Below, piece after piece: positions 46,776-59,159 of a stretch of DNA of 64,000 bases (its first letter is position 1; each line of letters opens with the position of its first letter). Position numbers and translations under genes: made by a program. This stretch comes from Hirsutella rhossiliensis (taxonomy: Eukaryota > Ascomycota > Sordariomycetes > Hypocreales > Ophiocordycipitaceae): positions 1-64,000 of the forward strand of contig NW_025408676.1 in assembly GCF_020360975.1 (NCBI RefSeq). Direction: 5' to 3'. The notes under the pieces are model-generated. The model had not been told where the DNA came from, did no database searches, and saw nothing but the letters and a program-made list of their open reading frames with translations.

Positions 46776-49360
46776 TAGCTTATTATAGCTAAATATAATA
46801 GAGCCCTTATTTCCCTTTAGTAAATAAAGATTTCTTTTTATAAAGGCGTTATAGTAGCCTTTTTAAGCTTTACTCCTACTATAGTAAGCGTATTAAAGGT
46901 CCCTAAGTCTTCTTTATTATATTCTTTTATTTTATTATAAGTGTTTCTTTCCTAGGATATAAATATCTCCTTTTTACTTTAGTTTATAACTATATATATT
47001 CCTAAGAAGTCTTTTAGTTTACCTAGAGGCTAAACCTTTATATAATCTACTACTTTTTTAAGTAGACTATTTATTATACCTTTATTAGGCCCTATTATTA
47101 GGAGGTAATCTATATATATTACTATTATAATTTTATATTACGTATTTATAAATACCCCTTTATCTATAGGAAGGGCCGAAAATCCTATCTTAACTAATAT
47201 AAAGCTAAGATAGTTATACTAAAGCTTTAGGCTTTATTTAAGGCTATATAATACTTTCTTTAATTTTACTACTAGCCTTTTCTTTTTATATAGCTCTAGA
47301 AACTATAAATAGCTAATATTATACTTATACTAGTTTTTATTAAACTAGTCTTTAAGTATTAGCTCTTTATAGTATATAGGGATTTTTATATAAATATCCG
47401 TATTTATTTTAGTATATATAAAGGCATTTTTTATATCGTATTATAGTAGAGTATAATTATTAGAAATAGCTATTATAAGTAGTATTCTAATAAATTTAGG
47501 TCTTACTATTATAGAAAAGGGTTCTAAATAATCTAGGCTATAGACCTAATTAAATCCTTATACTATATAGCGGGCTTTATATTTAATAATATTATTATTA
47601 TTATCCCGCTTTATTTTATAGACCTAACGGCTACCTAGGGCCTCCCTATCGCTAGGAAGAGGCTTTAATTCCTAGGTATTTTAGTTTAAGAGCTCTTTTA
47701 TTTCTAGAAATATAGCTCTTTTCTATTCTATAGCTTCTAAGCTATTTATAGCCTATTTAAATATTTTAGGCTCTATAAGATCCTTATTTTCTAGTAAAGA
47801 TAAAATAATCTCTTTACTTTTACTATTTAATATAGCGTTTATTTCGGGGTATACGATATAGTCTTTATAAAATCCGTTTAACTTCTTAGGTATATTAATA
47901 CGGATTTTTAAATCCTTATTTAATCTCTTTTCTAAAAGAGGATTATTTCCCTTTTTTATAAAAGGGTTATCTTCCTTCTTTATAAAAGGGTTATCTTCCT
48001 TCTTTATAAGAGGATTATTTTCCTACTCTATAAGAGGGTTATTTTTCTCTTCTTTTAAAGAAGAGTTATTACCTTCTTTATATATAGGTTCCCTTTATAA
48101 ATAATTATCTAGGACCTTATTTATAAAAGCTAAGGTATTAAAGCTAAAGTCCTTAAGGTCTTCTTCTTTTTAATTTTCTATTAATTTATTTTCTAGGATA
48201 ATAATATCTCTAGAAATTATTACCTTTCTTTTTAAAAAGTTATATATTTTATAAGTATTTTTAGTATAGCCTATAATAATACCCTTATAAGCTCTTATTT
48301 CTAGCTTATTTAAGGGGTCTTTATTTTTATAAAAAATAGTAATTCTAAAGGTCTTAATTTTCTCTAAGTCCTTTAAGGCTAGAGATTTATTTTCCTTCTT
48401 CTTTATAAGAGTATAGAAGCTTATTCGTAAGTAAGGGGTCCTATTATATAAATAGGCTACTATTAGAATAGCTTCTCCCTATAGATATTTAGGTAGTTTT
48501 ACCGTAAATAAAATAGCTTAGACTTTATTTAAAATAGTCCTATTAATCCTCTTTATTACTCTATTTAATTTAGGAGTCCTAAGAGGGCTAGTATAATATT
48601 TAACTCCCTTTCTTAAGTAGTAGGGTTTTATTTTATATAGGAATTCTTTTATATTATCTAAAAAGACTTTCTTAATAGTAATATTATCCGGGTTATTTTT
48701 AACTAAGGCTTTATATTCTAAGAATTTATCTAGGGCTTTTACCTTGGATTTTATTAAAGATATTTCTAAATATCTTATCCTTATATCTAAAAAGGATATA
48801 AAGGAGGTATATTTATTATAAGTAAGGGTCCTTATAAGGCCCTAAATATTAATAGTAACTCTATTAAGGTAATTATATACCTTATTAGATAGGGATTTAT
48901 TCCTTTTATTAGTTACTTTTACTTTAATATAAGCCTTATATTCTTTTATTTTTATAATATCCTTCTTAAAGATAGTTATATCTTAATTATATATTTTAAA
49001 GGTTTCTAGTAAGGCTTTAGGACTTATATATCCTAGCCTTAAATACTATAAATAAAAGTTAAGGTCCTTTATATTATTCCTTATATTACTAGTATTATAT
49101 AATAATGTCTTCTTTTTTAAGAAAGGAATTTCTAAAGAGAATATATAAAGGTTTTCTTATTATTTTCCTTTAAATATAATATTAGCTTAGATATTTAGCA
49201 GGAAAATTTCCTTGCTATTAATAAAGGTATAAGTATTTTTAAAATACGATTAGCTTATAATATTTACCTTTAATCTAAGTATAAAAAGGTAGTTTCTTAA
49301 GATAAATAGCCTTATATTATATAGAAATCTAAAAAGAAGATCTCTATAGCCTTTAATAAC
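46775..49360 (-). pseudogene. Copia Y integrase and reverse transcriptase
   Basis: On the - strand, integrase reads GVKYYTSPLRTPKLNRVIKR (48590-48530), followed by INRTILNKVQAILFTVKLPKY, YLYNRTPYLRISF, RAYKGIIIGYTKNTYKIYNF (48300-48240) and KVIISRDIIILE. RT reads VIYIDYLLIIGPNKGI (near 47130-47080; YIDD with Asp to Tyr), then LGKLKDFLGIYIV and IYQREIRALLYLAIIS at the truncated end. All stops in the integrase part are RIP-type. The GAG-pre-integrase region is at about 49360-49150. Confidence 0.85.
47945..48062 (-). repeat. Minisatellite in copia Y linker
   Basis: About four imperfect 27-bp units have the core CTTTATAAAAGGGTTATCTT. They encode a repeated Lys/Asn/Glu-rich stretch between integrase and RT of Y. 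Confidence 0.8.
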
Positions 49361-49399
49361 TATATAGGATGCCTTTCCCTAATTAATCTTAGTAGAGAT

Positions 49400-50250
49400 A
49401 GTTCGAAAATTAATAAGGAATTTCTTTTCTAATACTATATACCTAGTAGCACTAGTATTATATATAAAATTATAGAAATATCTATTTTCCAAGGTTTTAT
49501 AAAGGATTTCCTTCTCTTTTACCTTATATATAAGGTCTTTAATTCGAGAGGAATTTAAAGGTCCTATTTACCTATTATTAAATATAGCTTTTTTAAGGAT
49601 ATTTAAAGAGATATATACCTTTGCTTCTTCTTTAGAGCTTTTATAATTCTAAGGGTAAGAGGAGGAATAGAAAAATCGATTTCTAGTTCTTTATCCGTTT
49701 AATTATCGATTTCTATTTTTTTTTAGCTTTTAATATATATAAAGAAGAGGGTTTTTTCGTCTTCTTATCGACGTAAGAGTCTAATTTAATAGGATTTCCT
49801 TTTATAAAAGGTTTTCTAGGCCTCTTAAAAGGTATTCCTTTATTTTAGTTTTTTAAATTTTTAGAAAAGCCTTTAAGGGCCTTTTCTAGGTAAAGATAGT
49901 AGTAATCTTTAACTAAATACCCTTTCTTCTTATAGTAAGTATATTATAATATAGTTTTTATCTTTTTCTAGGGTTTCTTAATAAAGAAAGCTTACTTAAG
50001 GGGATTTTTTAGAGACTTGGTCCTCTTAAATTTAACTATAAGACTACTAAAGAGGGACTCTAGATTAAAAGCCTCTAAGTTATTTTAAAGAGCTTATATT
50101 ATATTAGTTATATAGCTAGAAAATAAGCTTAAAAGGCTATTTAAAATCTAAGCTATAATAACTATATATAAAACTATAATATTTTATACTTTTAGCTCCT
50201 TAAATACTTCTTTTACCTTATTTAGGTAGCCTTTTAAGGATTTAAAATCC
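49400..50250 (-). pseudogene. Copia Y gag C-terminus with CCHC knuckle
   Basis: The knuckle on the - strand at about 49955-49895 reads YTYYKKKGYLVKDYYYLY, from CTYCKKKGHLVKDC-type residues. It is followed by a Lys-rich linker (FKRPRKPFIKGNPIKLDSYV). The upstream frame to 50250 is helical and Leu/Lys-rich. Protease should lie around 49650-49400 but I cannot point to its active site. The N-terminus is cut by or lies beyond A4. Confidence 0.7.
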
Positions 50251-50270
50251 CTTACTAAAGTATTAAAAAG

Positions 50271-50456
50271 TATTATAGAGTAGGTAAAGGCGTATATATA
50301 AGTACTATCTATAAGATAATATTAATAAGCTATATAGAGCTCTCTTATATATAGCTAGCCTATATATATATATATAGGATCTAGCCCTTTATATATAACT
50401 ATATAGCTTAAGCTATAGCCTAAGCCTATAACTTATAATAGTTAAAGACTTTTATA
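50271..50456 (-). repeat. A4 3' LTR (186 bp)
   Basis: It starts TATTATAGAGTAGG and ends GACTTTTATA on the + strand, the same frame as the other A LTRs. The central palindrome reads GCTTAAGCTATAGCCTAAGC here, showing CG-to-TA changes. Confidence 0.85.
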
Positions 50457-51100
50457 TAATGCCCTCCCTTAAGCGTAGTATAGCGCTACTTAATTAATAG
50501 CTTCTATACTATTAAGCCTATACCGCTAGCTCTACCCTACCCTTTCCTATTAATCGTACTAGCCTTACTAGCCCTATTATCCCTACGCTTATTAGCTTAG
50601 GTAGCTAGAACTAAGCTCAATACTTATTAGCTAGCTAGCTATTTAAATAAGGGCGTAACCTCTTATATACGCCCTTAGGTCGCCGGCGGCTAGCCTAGAC
50701 CTTTATAAGTCTTAGGTTACCCGTCCCCTTAGCCTTAAGTAGCCTCCTTTACCTAGGGGTATATAAAGCGGCATCCCCCCTTTCCTCCTTCCTTTCTTTT
50801 TCTTCCTTCTTTAACTATAGTAGTAGTAGTAATAAGTAAGTTCTACTTTACTTAAGGCGTTAGTTCGTTCCTAGCTATATAAGCCGCTTTATTAATATAT
50901 ACTTATAGTAATAGCTATAGTAATAATAATAGCCTTAATAATAATAACTTTAACTAATAAGTTCCCTACCTTATAAAGTAAGAGGCCGTAATCTATAATA
51001 CTAACTTCCGCGATAGATATATCTACCTTCCCCTCCCCCGCCTCTTCTTTCTTAGAGTATATAGAGTTATTTATTAATGCTATACTAAGTATAGCTAATA
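50271..51100 (-). mobile_element. A4: 3' end of an A-family element
   Basis: A 186-bp LTR (50271-50456) is followed, reading up the + strand, by the polypurine tract and the A-type 3' region, matching A2 53455-54290 in the same orientation. It is cut at 51100 by the B2 LTR. The rest of A4 must lie past the right end of the window, beyond B2. The left flank AAAAG (50266-50270) is its presumed target duplication within copia Y. It is more strongly RIP-mutated than A2, and even the LTR palindrome is decayed (50406-50425). Confidence 0.8.
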
Positions 51101-51570
51101 TATAACGACCGGTATTATTCCTAAGGGATAAACCTATTAAGGGGTTTATATTAATAGATATAATAGGGCGTAGTCTAAGCAATAATAAGTATATTACGTT
51201 AGTAATAAGTCGGAGGTTATAGACTATAGACTATAACTAGGTAATTAGAATTAAAGATAGAATCGTAATAAAGATCTATATTAAAAGCTATCGAGCTATC
51301 TATCTAAAGGAGTAAAAGTAGGTAGCTATATATACTTATAGAGACTATCCTTAGATTACGGTCTTAGCTATAATCCCCTTCGTAGCTTACTATAGCTTAC
51401 TCGTAAGCTATGCTCTTAAGTAGTAATCTATTTATATAAGGCTTACTTAGCTTACGTACGCTCTAGGTAAGCTAAGCCTAAGTAACTTCTTATCCTAACT
51501 ATTATTCCGAGCCGCCTTATTATATAAACGTAGCCGGCTCTCCTATAGCCCGCTAACCGTAGTCGTAATA
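51101..51570 (-). repeat. B2 3' LTR (470 bp)
   Basis: It runs from TATAACGACCGG to AGTCGTAATA, colinear with both B1 LTRs. The polypurine tract lies at 51571-51600 on the - strand. Confidence 0.9.
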
Positions 51571-51639
51571 TAATATCTCCCCTCCTTTTAGTCTTATCCG
51601 TAAGACCTACTACTGCCTTAGCCGCCGTATATAAATATA

Positions 51640-52370
51640 CCCTTATCGCGCGTATATATATTCCCTATTCGTTCTTTCTATCCCTTAGGATATATTACTA
51701 ATAGTATATCTAGTCGCGTATTAAAGGATCGTTCTTATAAGACCCTTAAGCGTATTTATTTAGCTAAGTCTATTAATTATCTTAGTTTCGACGTGATACT
51801 ATATTCTTTTTATTCGTCGCGCGGTTTCCGCTATAAAATACTAGAGAAATCTTCTAAGTATACTAAATATATATAGTAGGGTCGTTCCTATAATACGTTA
51901 AGCGTAGCGACTAGCTCTTATAGGTAACTTTATTATCCTACCTATTATTTATAGCTAATATATATCTTAGTATCCTAAATAAATCTAGAGTCCGATCGAT
52001 TAGATAAAGAAGAAGAAATTACTAAGGAGCGAATATTAAAAGCTTAAGCTAACCTAAATAAAGCCTTAGCTTATTTAGCGCGGCTTTGCTATTAAAAGCG
52101 CTAGCTAAAGATAAAGGGTACTAAGATAGTCCGCTAGGGCCTTTATTCCTTAGATAACCTTAACAAGGCTAAGCGCTAAGAATCTAAAGCGGCGGTCGAT
52201 ATTTAGTTTATAGGTAGATTTAATATAATTAATTAGAATGCTATTAGTTTATTAAGCGATTTTACGATACCTAAGGTAGATTTTACTAGTAGAACTATTA
52301 AAGTAAAGAACTATAGTAAGTTAAGTACTTAAGTAGTTCCTAAGTATTTTCTTTTAGTCTATATCCCTTT
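51640..52370 (+). pseudogene. Antisense coiled-coil ORF of B2
   Basis: This is the same frame as 15390-16130 in B1, again opposite to pol. The coiled-coil block (KEEEITKERILKA) is at 52005-52045. Differences from B1 are mainly CG versus TA, for example ADLNEALA in B1 (gccgacctaaacgaa) against gctaacctaaataaa here. Conservation in two independently mutated copies argues that it was a coding part of the element. Function is unknown. Confidence 0.65.
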
Positions 52371-52379
52371 TACTTAATA

Positions 52380-53454
52380 AGGTATTCTTATTACTAACCT
52401 TATTTTCTTATATTTAGTATTTATTTAGCTTTATATTCTTAATTATCTTTAACTTTAATTTTTTCTTATAGTTTAGCGCTTTATAGTACTAGTTTTAATA
52501 ATAAGATATAAAATATTAGGTATATCTATATTATTATTAGTAGCGAAAGTTTATAGTTAACTTTTAAAATAATTTTCTTAACCTTAAACGGTCTAAGTTT
52601 GTTAAAATCTAATTTATTACTTAGTCGTTTTATTTTAATATTTCGTTATATAAGGTAGACTATATCTCCCTCTTAAAAGATTAGTCCCTATAATCTTTTC
52701 CGATTATAGTAAGTAGATATTTATTCTCTAATAAATTAAAGTTCTTATTATATTTCTTTATATAATTTTTATAGCTAATCTACTTATAGTATTACTCGTT
52801 TCGCTTATAGTCCTTATTAGGTAACCTTAAATACTTCTAGGTTATATCTATAATTAGCGTATACTAGTAAGAGCTTAGTTATTTCTATAACTAAGCTATT
52901 ATAAGCTAGTTACGCTATTAGTCGCTATTTAACTTAATCGTTTTATTTATAACTAATATAGTATCGTAAATATTATTTAAGCGTTTAATTAAGTCGTTTT
53001 ATTTATCTATTTATTTATAGGTAATAAGCTATACTAAGCTTATATTTAGTCCTTAATTATACTATAAGAGCTTACTAAAACTTAGCTATAAATATACTTC
53101 CTTTATTAAAGATAATCTTATTTAGTAGTCTATAATTACTAATAATAGTTTATAGGAATATATATACTAGCTCTTTTATATTACTTACTTTTTTATATAG
53201 TAAGAAGTATTTATACTTCGTTAGTTTATTAATAATAATAAATATATTATTATACTTAACGTTAGTTATAGGTTCTTTTAACGGTAGTAGCTTTATAATA
53301 TAATTAAAAGCTATTAAATCCTATAGTTTCTTTAGTACTAGTAGCGGTTATAATTCTCTATATAGTTTATATTATTTAGCTTTACTTTATATATAAAGTT
53401 TATATTCTTTAATAACTTATTATACTACTTCCTTAAGCTATAAGAAGTTATATT
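52380..53454 (-). pseudogene. B2 pol, integrase portion
   Basis: Colinear with B1 16140-17215. On the - strand it covers the integrase core and C-terminus, with the same D/E changes. It is interrupted by A2 after ATATT (53450-53454). The rest of pol resumes at 60438. Confidence 0.85.
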
Positions 53455-53640
53455 TATTACGGAGTAAGTAGAGGCGTATATATAGGTACTGTCTATAGGA
53501 TAATATTAATAAGCTATATAGAGCTCTTCTATACGCGGCTAGCCCGCCCTTATACTTATAGGATCCGGCCCTCCGTACGTAACTATATAGCTTAGGCCGC
53601 GGCCTAAGCCTATTACCTATAATAGTTAAAGACTCTTATA
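53455..53640 (-). repeat. A2 3' LTR (186 bp)
   Basis: It starts TATTACGGAGTAAG and ends GACTCTTATA. The palindrome lies at 53590-53609. The polypurine tract (reverse of TAATGCCCTCCCTTAAG) is at 53641-53660. Confidence 0.9.
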
Positions 53641-53660
53641 TAATGCCCTCCCTTAAGCGC

Positions 53661-55240
53661 GGCGTAGCGCTGCCCTATTAACGGCTCCTATATAATTAGG
53701 CCTATACCGCGGGCTCTTCCCTACCCTTTCCCGTTTATAGGGCCGGCCTTACTAGCCTTATTATCCCTACGCCTATTAGCCTAGGTAGCCGGGACCTAGC
53801 TCTATACTTATCGGCTAGCTAGCCGTTTAAATAAGGGCGTAACCTATTATATACGCCTCTAGGTAGCCGGCGGCTAGTCTAGACCTACGTAAGCCTTAGG
53901 TTGCCTATTCCCTCTACCTTAGGTAATATCCTCTACTAAGGGGTATATAAGGCGGTATCCCCCCCTTCCCCCTTCCCTTCCTTCTCTCCCTTCTTTAACT
54001 ATAGTAGTAATATTAATAAGTAAGTTCCGCTCTACCTAAGGTATTAGTCCGTTCTTAGCTATATAAGCCGCTCTATTAATATATACTTATAGTAGTAGCG
54101 GTAATAGTAATAATAGCCTTAATAATAATAATAACTCTAACTAGTAAGTTCCGCGCCTTATAGAGCGGGAGGCCGTATTCTATTATACTAACTTCCGCGA
54201 TAGATATATCTGCCTCTCCCTCTCCTACCTCCTCTTTCTTAGAGCGTGCGGAGTCGTTCGTCGACGCCGTGCTAGCCGCGGCCGACGACGACTCCGCCGC
54301 TACCGCCGCTCCTACCCGCGCCGCTACTATTACTCCTACCGCCGCCGCCGCCGCCTCTACTACGCTATTCGCTCTTACGTCGCCCTTTAGGGTAACGACG
54401 CCGTCCCCGCCGCTACCTATAACGCCCGGCCCCTCGGCCCCCGCCTCTATCTCCGCTACCCCTATAAGTCCGTAGTTAGGTAAGCGTAATAGATATTATC
54501 CGCTAACCTCTTATAGTATAAGCGCTAAGTATAGGCCGGCGCCGCCCGCTCGGCCCCCTATATACGTTATACGTCGTAGGAGCTCGACTACTCTAACTAG
54601 GCCGGGCGCCGCCGCGGCGGTAGCTACTACTAGTGCGCGTGAGCCGGCCGCGCTTATAAGGCGGCGCCTCCTATCCTACTCGCTATAGCGTCGGCTTAGA
54701 AGGCCGGCTCGTATAGGTAGGCGTAGGGGGCTACTAAGAAGCGCCTTACTACCGCCGCCGCCGCCTACCGTAACCTCCGCGCCCTTAAGCGATAGGGCCT
54801 TATACCTAAGTAAGTCCTACTCCTCCGCTCCTCTATTTCCGCCTTTAATATACCCGGCGCTAGGGATACTACCTCCGTCGCCCTATCGGCGGTCCCCTTA
54901 GCTATGCCCGCCTCCGCTACCGCCGCTACCCCTACCGCCGCCGCTAGCCGCCGCCCCTCTACCCCTAGAGTCGCCGCCGCCGCCGACTAGCTTATAGGCT
55001 TAGAGGGCCGCCTTAGCGCCTTAGAGACCGCCGCCGCCGCTAATAAGAAGGAGGAGGCTAATAAGGATAATAATAATAAAGATAATAATAATAATAATAA
55101 TAAGGAATAAGCCTAAGTAGTCTAAGGGCTCTGCTTTATAATAAACGCTATTTTTATCTTTACTTATACTATTACGCTTATATTACCTATATTACTATAA
55201 CTACCTCTTTTACTATACTTACTTTATAGTCTTAGCTTAG
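53661..55240 (-). other. A2 3' region, GC-rich low-complexity
   Basis: GCC/CCG triplet runs lie at 54290-54360, 54745-54770, 54905-54985 and 55020-55040. (ATA)n is at 55060-55105. A + strand frame at 54269-54475 is open and starts with ATG (Ala/Thr/Pro-rich, 68 codons). It continues past one stop as an Arg/Pro/Leu-rich frame to about 55040. The sense strand is also open. Because GCC runs make every frame open, I do not call a gene. The region is shared by all A copies. Confidence 0.6.
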
Positions 55241-55269
55241 GCTATTATCGGTAGTTTATTAGTCCGTCG

Positions 55270-58200
55270 TTCTTATCTACTATTCTAAATAAGGCTTTAA
55301 ACTTATCGAGGGCTATAGTTCCTATAAACTTATATATAGGTTCTTATATAGGGTTAAGATACCTACGCTACTTAACGAGGACCTCCTAGCGTTTCCCCCT
55401 ACCGACCTTTTTCTAGCGCGCGGCCTATATTTCTTTAACCTCGAACTCGTTCTCTCCCTTTACCTCGATTATAGGCGGTTAAGCGTCCGCTACTTCTTAT
55501 CTAAGTAGTAGGTTAAAGGAGGCTCTACGAAGGAGGTCTACGTTAATCTTATTATAGACCTCCGTTAAGAGACTATCGAGCTCTATAACCTATAGGCTAA
55601 TAACCCTCTATACCGTAAACTTCGCGTATAGCTAGTTAAGCTTTTTCTTTAGCCGTGCCGACCTATAGTTATAGAGGTCTAGCTATACCTTATCTCTTAC
55701 CGTAAACCTATCTACTAGGGCCCTAGTCTTATTAGCATGCCGCTCTTAATCTTACGCTACGGTAGCTATCGCGGATTAGCAATAATCCGTAGTCTCTTAT
55801 AGCTTTTATATAAACGCGGAGGCGCGGCCCTTTAGTAACGAATTACTATACTACTCCTTTACTATATTTATAGTAAAAGGAACTAGTAAAGGTAGTTTAA
55901 AGCTATACGTTATAAAGAAAAGGGCTATCTTAATAGAGGTATATAGTTTACTATTTAACGTAAGTTAGGCCGTAGGGAGCTAACGGTCTTAGTCTACTTA
56001 GTTACGGGCTACGACGGCCTATAGGTAAGCCTACGCTTCCTAGTTAACCCTCTCGGGCCCTCTATTAGTCTATAGGTAATATACTATACTAAGTAGCTAT
56101 ATAATCTAAAGTAGCTAGTATAGGTACTACTAAAAGCGGCTAGTTTAATTTAATCCCTTATCGCTTATAATAAAGGCTAGCTAGTTATATAAGCGGGCCT
56201 AGTACTATAAGAAGCGCTCTATATAGGACTTTATATCTATAAATAGTATTAGCTTTAATACTATAGACTTACTAAGTCGGTCCTTAATTACCTATATATA
56301 GCGGTTGCCGCCCTCTATAAGTAGGAGGTCCGTTATAAAGTCTATCTATATATATATATAGAACTAGTTAGGTACTAAAAGCTACTTAAGTAGCCCCTTA
56401 AGCTATGCCTTATAAATCTTAGTACGGCCGTAGATATTATAGTTATAAAGGAAGCGGCGAACGTAGTACTATAGGAAGGGCTAGTAGAAATCCCTCGCGA
56501 GGCCTACTACTATACCCTGCCTACCTAGGTAGCCTACGATACTAGAGTTATAGACGAGCTAGACTAGCTTCCCTTAGAGCTCGTTTTATTCGTCTAGCTC
56601 TAATAGTCTATCCTTCTCCCTAGCTTCTATAGTATATAGCGCGCCTAGCACCTATAGTCTCCCCCGCTAATATAGGTGCCCCCGTAAGTTAATATAATAG
56701 TCGGCTACTTATACTTATAGCTTTAGCTTTAGATCGAGGCGTCGAGCGCTAGACTTAACGGCGCGGCGCACGCTCTTATAGGTACGGTCTAGAGACGATA
56801 TCCTATCCTATAAGCGCTAGAGGACCTTATCTTAGAATACCTACGCCGTACGCGCCCCTAGGCCGGTCTATCCTTCCTCGCTAGGCCGAGGCAAAGGTAT
56901 AAGGGAAGGCTTATCCGTTAGCGCCGCGCCTTCCCCTACTAAAGAAGCTCCTATATAAGTCTATAGCACTTCTTACGGGATAAGCTATAGATCCTAGGCC
57001 TCGATATCCGCTCCTATTAGCTAGTCCTAATCCCTCTAGGAAAGCGTATCTAGGACTATAGAGTCCCGCCCTAGCTAGTACTTAATCGAGAAGTTAAAGC
57101 GTAAGAGATACTCCGCTTAACGGGCTTACCGCTCTAAAAGGTATTAGCGAGTTATAAAGTACTCGAGGTTCCTATAGTCTATAAGAACCTTAAAGCTCTT
57201 ATAGCTTTAGAGCTCCGCTTACTATTACTTAAGGTAGCTAATAATCGCTAGTATCTCCTTATTATAAATAGCGTAATTCCGCTCTACTAGGGTTAGCTTA
57301 TAGGAGTAGAACGCTACCGGTTACTTCCGCCCGTTTACCTCCTAAGAGAGCGTTCCTTTAAGTGCCTAGCCGCTATAGTCCGCTTTAACTAACGTAAACT
57401 AGTCGAAGTCCTACTAAAGTAGTACCGGGGCTTAAGAGAATAGGTCCTTAAGCGTATAGAACGCTCCTTCTTATATAGGCCCTTAGCAAAAGGCAGTCCG
57501 CTTCCTAGTAATCTTATTTAAAGGCATTATAATATAGGAGAAGCCCCTAATAAATATCCTATAATAGTTCGCGAACCTAAGAAAGCTCTATATACCTATT
57601 TATATAGTTAGGGCAGCTTAGTCCTAAATCGCCTAGATCTTTATAGGATCCGCCTATATACCTATACTAGCGTAGATAATAAAGCCTAGGTACTTAACCC
57701 TCTTAACCTTAAATTCGTACTTATTTAGGTTAAGGTAAAGCCTATAAAGTTAAAGGCGCTTTAGGACCCTTTATACTTTCTATATATAGTCCTTATAGGA
57801 GCCGCTTATATAGATAAGGATATTATCTATATATATAGAGGTAAACTTATTAAGAAAGTCCTAAAGTACGTTATTAATATAACGCTAGAAGGTAGCGGGC
57901 GCTCTTAAGAGGCTAAAGGGCGTTATAAGCTACTTAAATAAGCTATAGCGTATATAGAACGCTGTCTTCTACTTATTACCTTTTAAGATCCGTACCTTAT
58001 AGAACGCCTATTTTATATCTAGCTTCGTAAACTATTTTGCCTTTAAAAGGTTATAGAGTATATCTAAGATTAAGGGTAAGGGGTAGCGGTCTAGCCTTAT
58101 AATTACGTTTAGAGCCCTATAGTTGCAATAAAACTATATCCCGCCCCTTAGTTTATATATAAATAGGACCAGCGCTCTTACTTCGGAGCTACTTATTTAA

Positions 58201-59100
58201 ATAAAACCCTTATCTAGGAGGTCCCTTAGCGTCTTCTTTAGTACTAGTAGCTCCGCGTATAATATACTATATAGCGGTCTAAATAGTATAAGTAGTTCCT
58301 ACCCCTTCTTATTAGTATAAAGTACGATCTTATAGTCTACCCCCGGCTTATATAGGTTAAGCTTATCTACTTCCTAGGACTTAAATAGCGGTAGGAGGTC
58401 GTAAAAGCGCTCTAGTATCTACTACTATAGCTTAGAGGGCGACTTTAGCTTCTTCGCTTAGAGGGCCTTATCGATATCCGCTAGGCTAACTACGTAGACC
58501 GCTACGTTAGCCGCTGCCTAGCCTTCCTCCCGCTCTAACTATCGCACGGTTCTTATAAAGATAGAGGCAAGGACTTCTTATACCGAGTATAAAGCTCGTA
58601 TGCCTAGTCCTACGCCTATAGAACCGTCGTTATAGCGGACCTACTATTACGTAGGCTTAAACTATAGCTTCTTTTAGTATAGAACTAAGTATAACTCTAT
58701 ATATAATAACTAGGGTTTCCTAAGGATTAAGGGAAACTCTAGTTAAGGGATTATATAGGCTATAATAAGCTTATAGTAACTATCGACCTTTATAGCTAGC
58801 TATATAATGCCCTTAATTACTATACCCTCTATTACGCCTAAGGCGCCCTTTACTCGCCTTAGGGCAATCTTTTCTACTAGTACTTATATCTCTTATATAA
58901 GCGCCTCGTTAACTATAGTATAGTACTAGTAGCCCTCGTCTATAAGGGCGGCGATAGGTAAGGAGTTATTAACTATAACCTATATTAAAGTAGGCTCCTC
59001 TTTTATATAGGCGGATAATTCCTTCTTCTCCTTTACTAGTACTAGTAATTAGGGCTCTAAAGCCTATCTTTACTCCGGAGCTACTCTTTTTCCTCTAGGC
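55270..59100 (-). pseudogene. A2 pol: protease, RT, RNase H, integrase, chromodomain
   Basis: On the - strand, protease is at about 59000-58700. RT is at 58460-57560, with the YIDN box at about 57845-57805 and the MPF.L..AP.TF block near 57950-57890. RNase H is at 57440-57060. Integrase is at 56800-55870 (YIYIYIDFIT near 56365-56330; second and third acidic positions near 56170 and 56070). The chromodomain is at 55460-55300. It is the same protein as A1 pol, and A1 and A2 line up without large gaps. Stops occur at former Gln/Trp codons. This is the best copy for reconstructing the order of A. Confidence 0.9.
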
Positions 59101-59159
59101 CTAAGGGAGCGGAGTCCTCTTCGTTATCTAAGGTAAGGAGCGGTTCTATCTTCGCTACT

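Larger units (their letters stand above)
46775..50265 (-). mobile_element. Copia element Y (3'-truncated)
   Basis: A Ty1/copia element on the - strand runs from gag near 50250 to RT near 46775. RNase H and the 3' LTR are missing where it meets gypsy F. No LTR was identified at the 50265 end either, because the A4 3' LTR starts at 50271. Confidence 0.75.

Noticed and set aside
50892..51182. 96-codon open frame on the - strand
   Set aside because: It crosses the boundary between the A4 3' region and the B2 LTR, so it did not exist before the insertion.
54269..54475. 68-codon Ala/Pro/Thr-rich frame on the + strand
   Set aside because: It lies in the GCC-rich low-complexity 3' region of A2, antisense to the element. 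Both strands are open there by composition. It is listed as part of the region, not as a gene.
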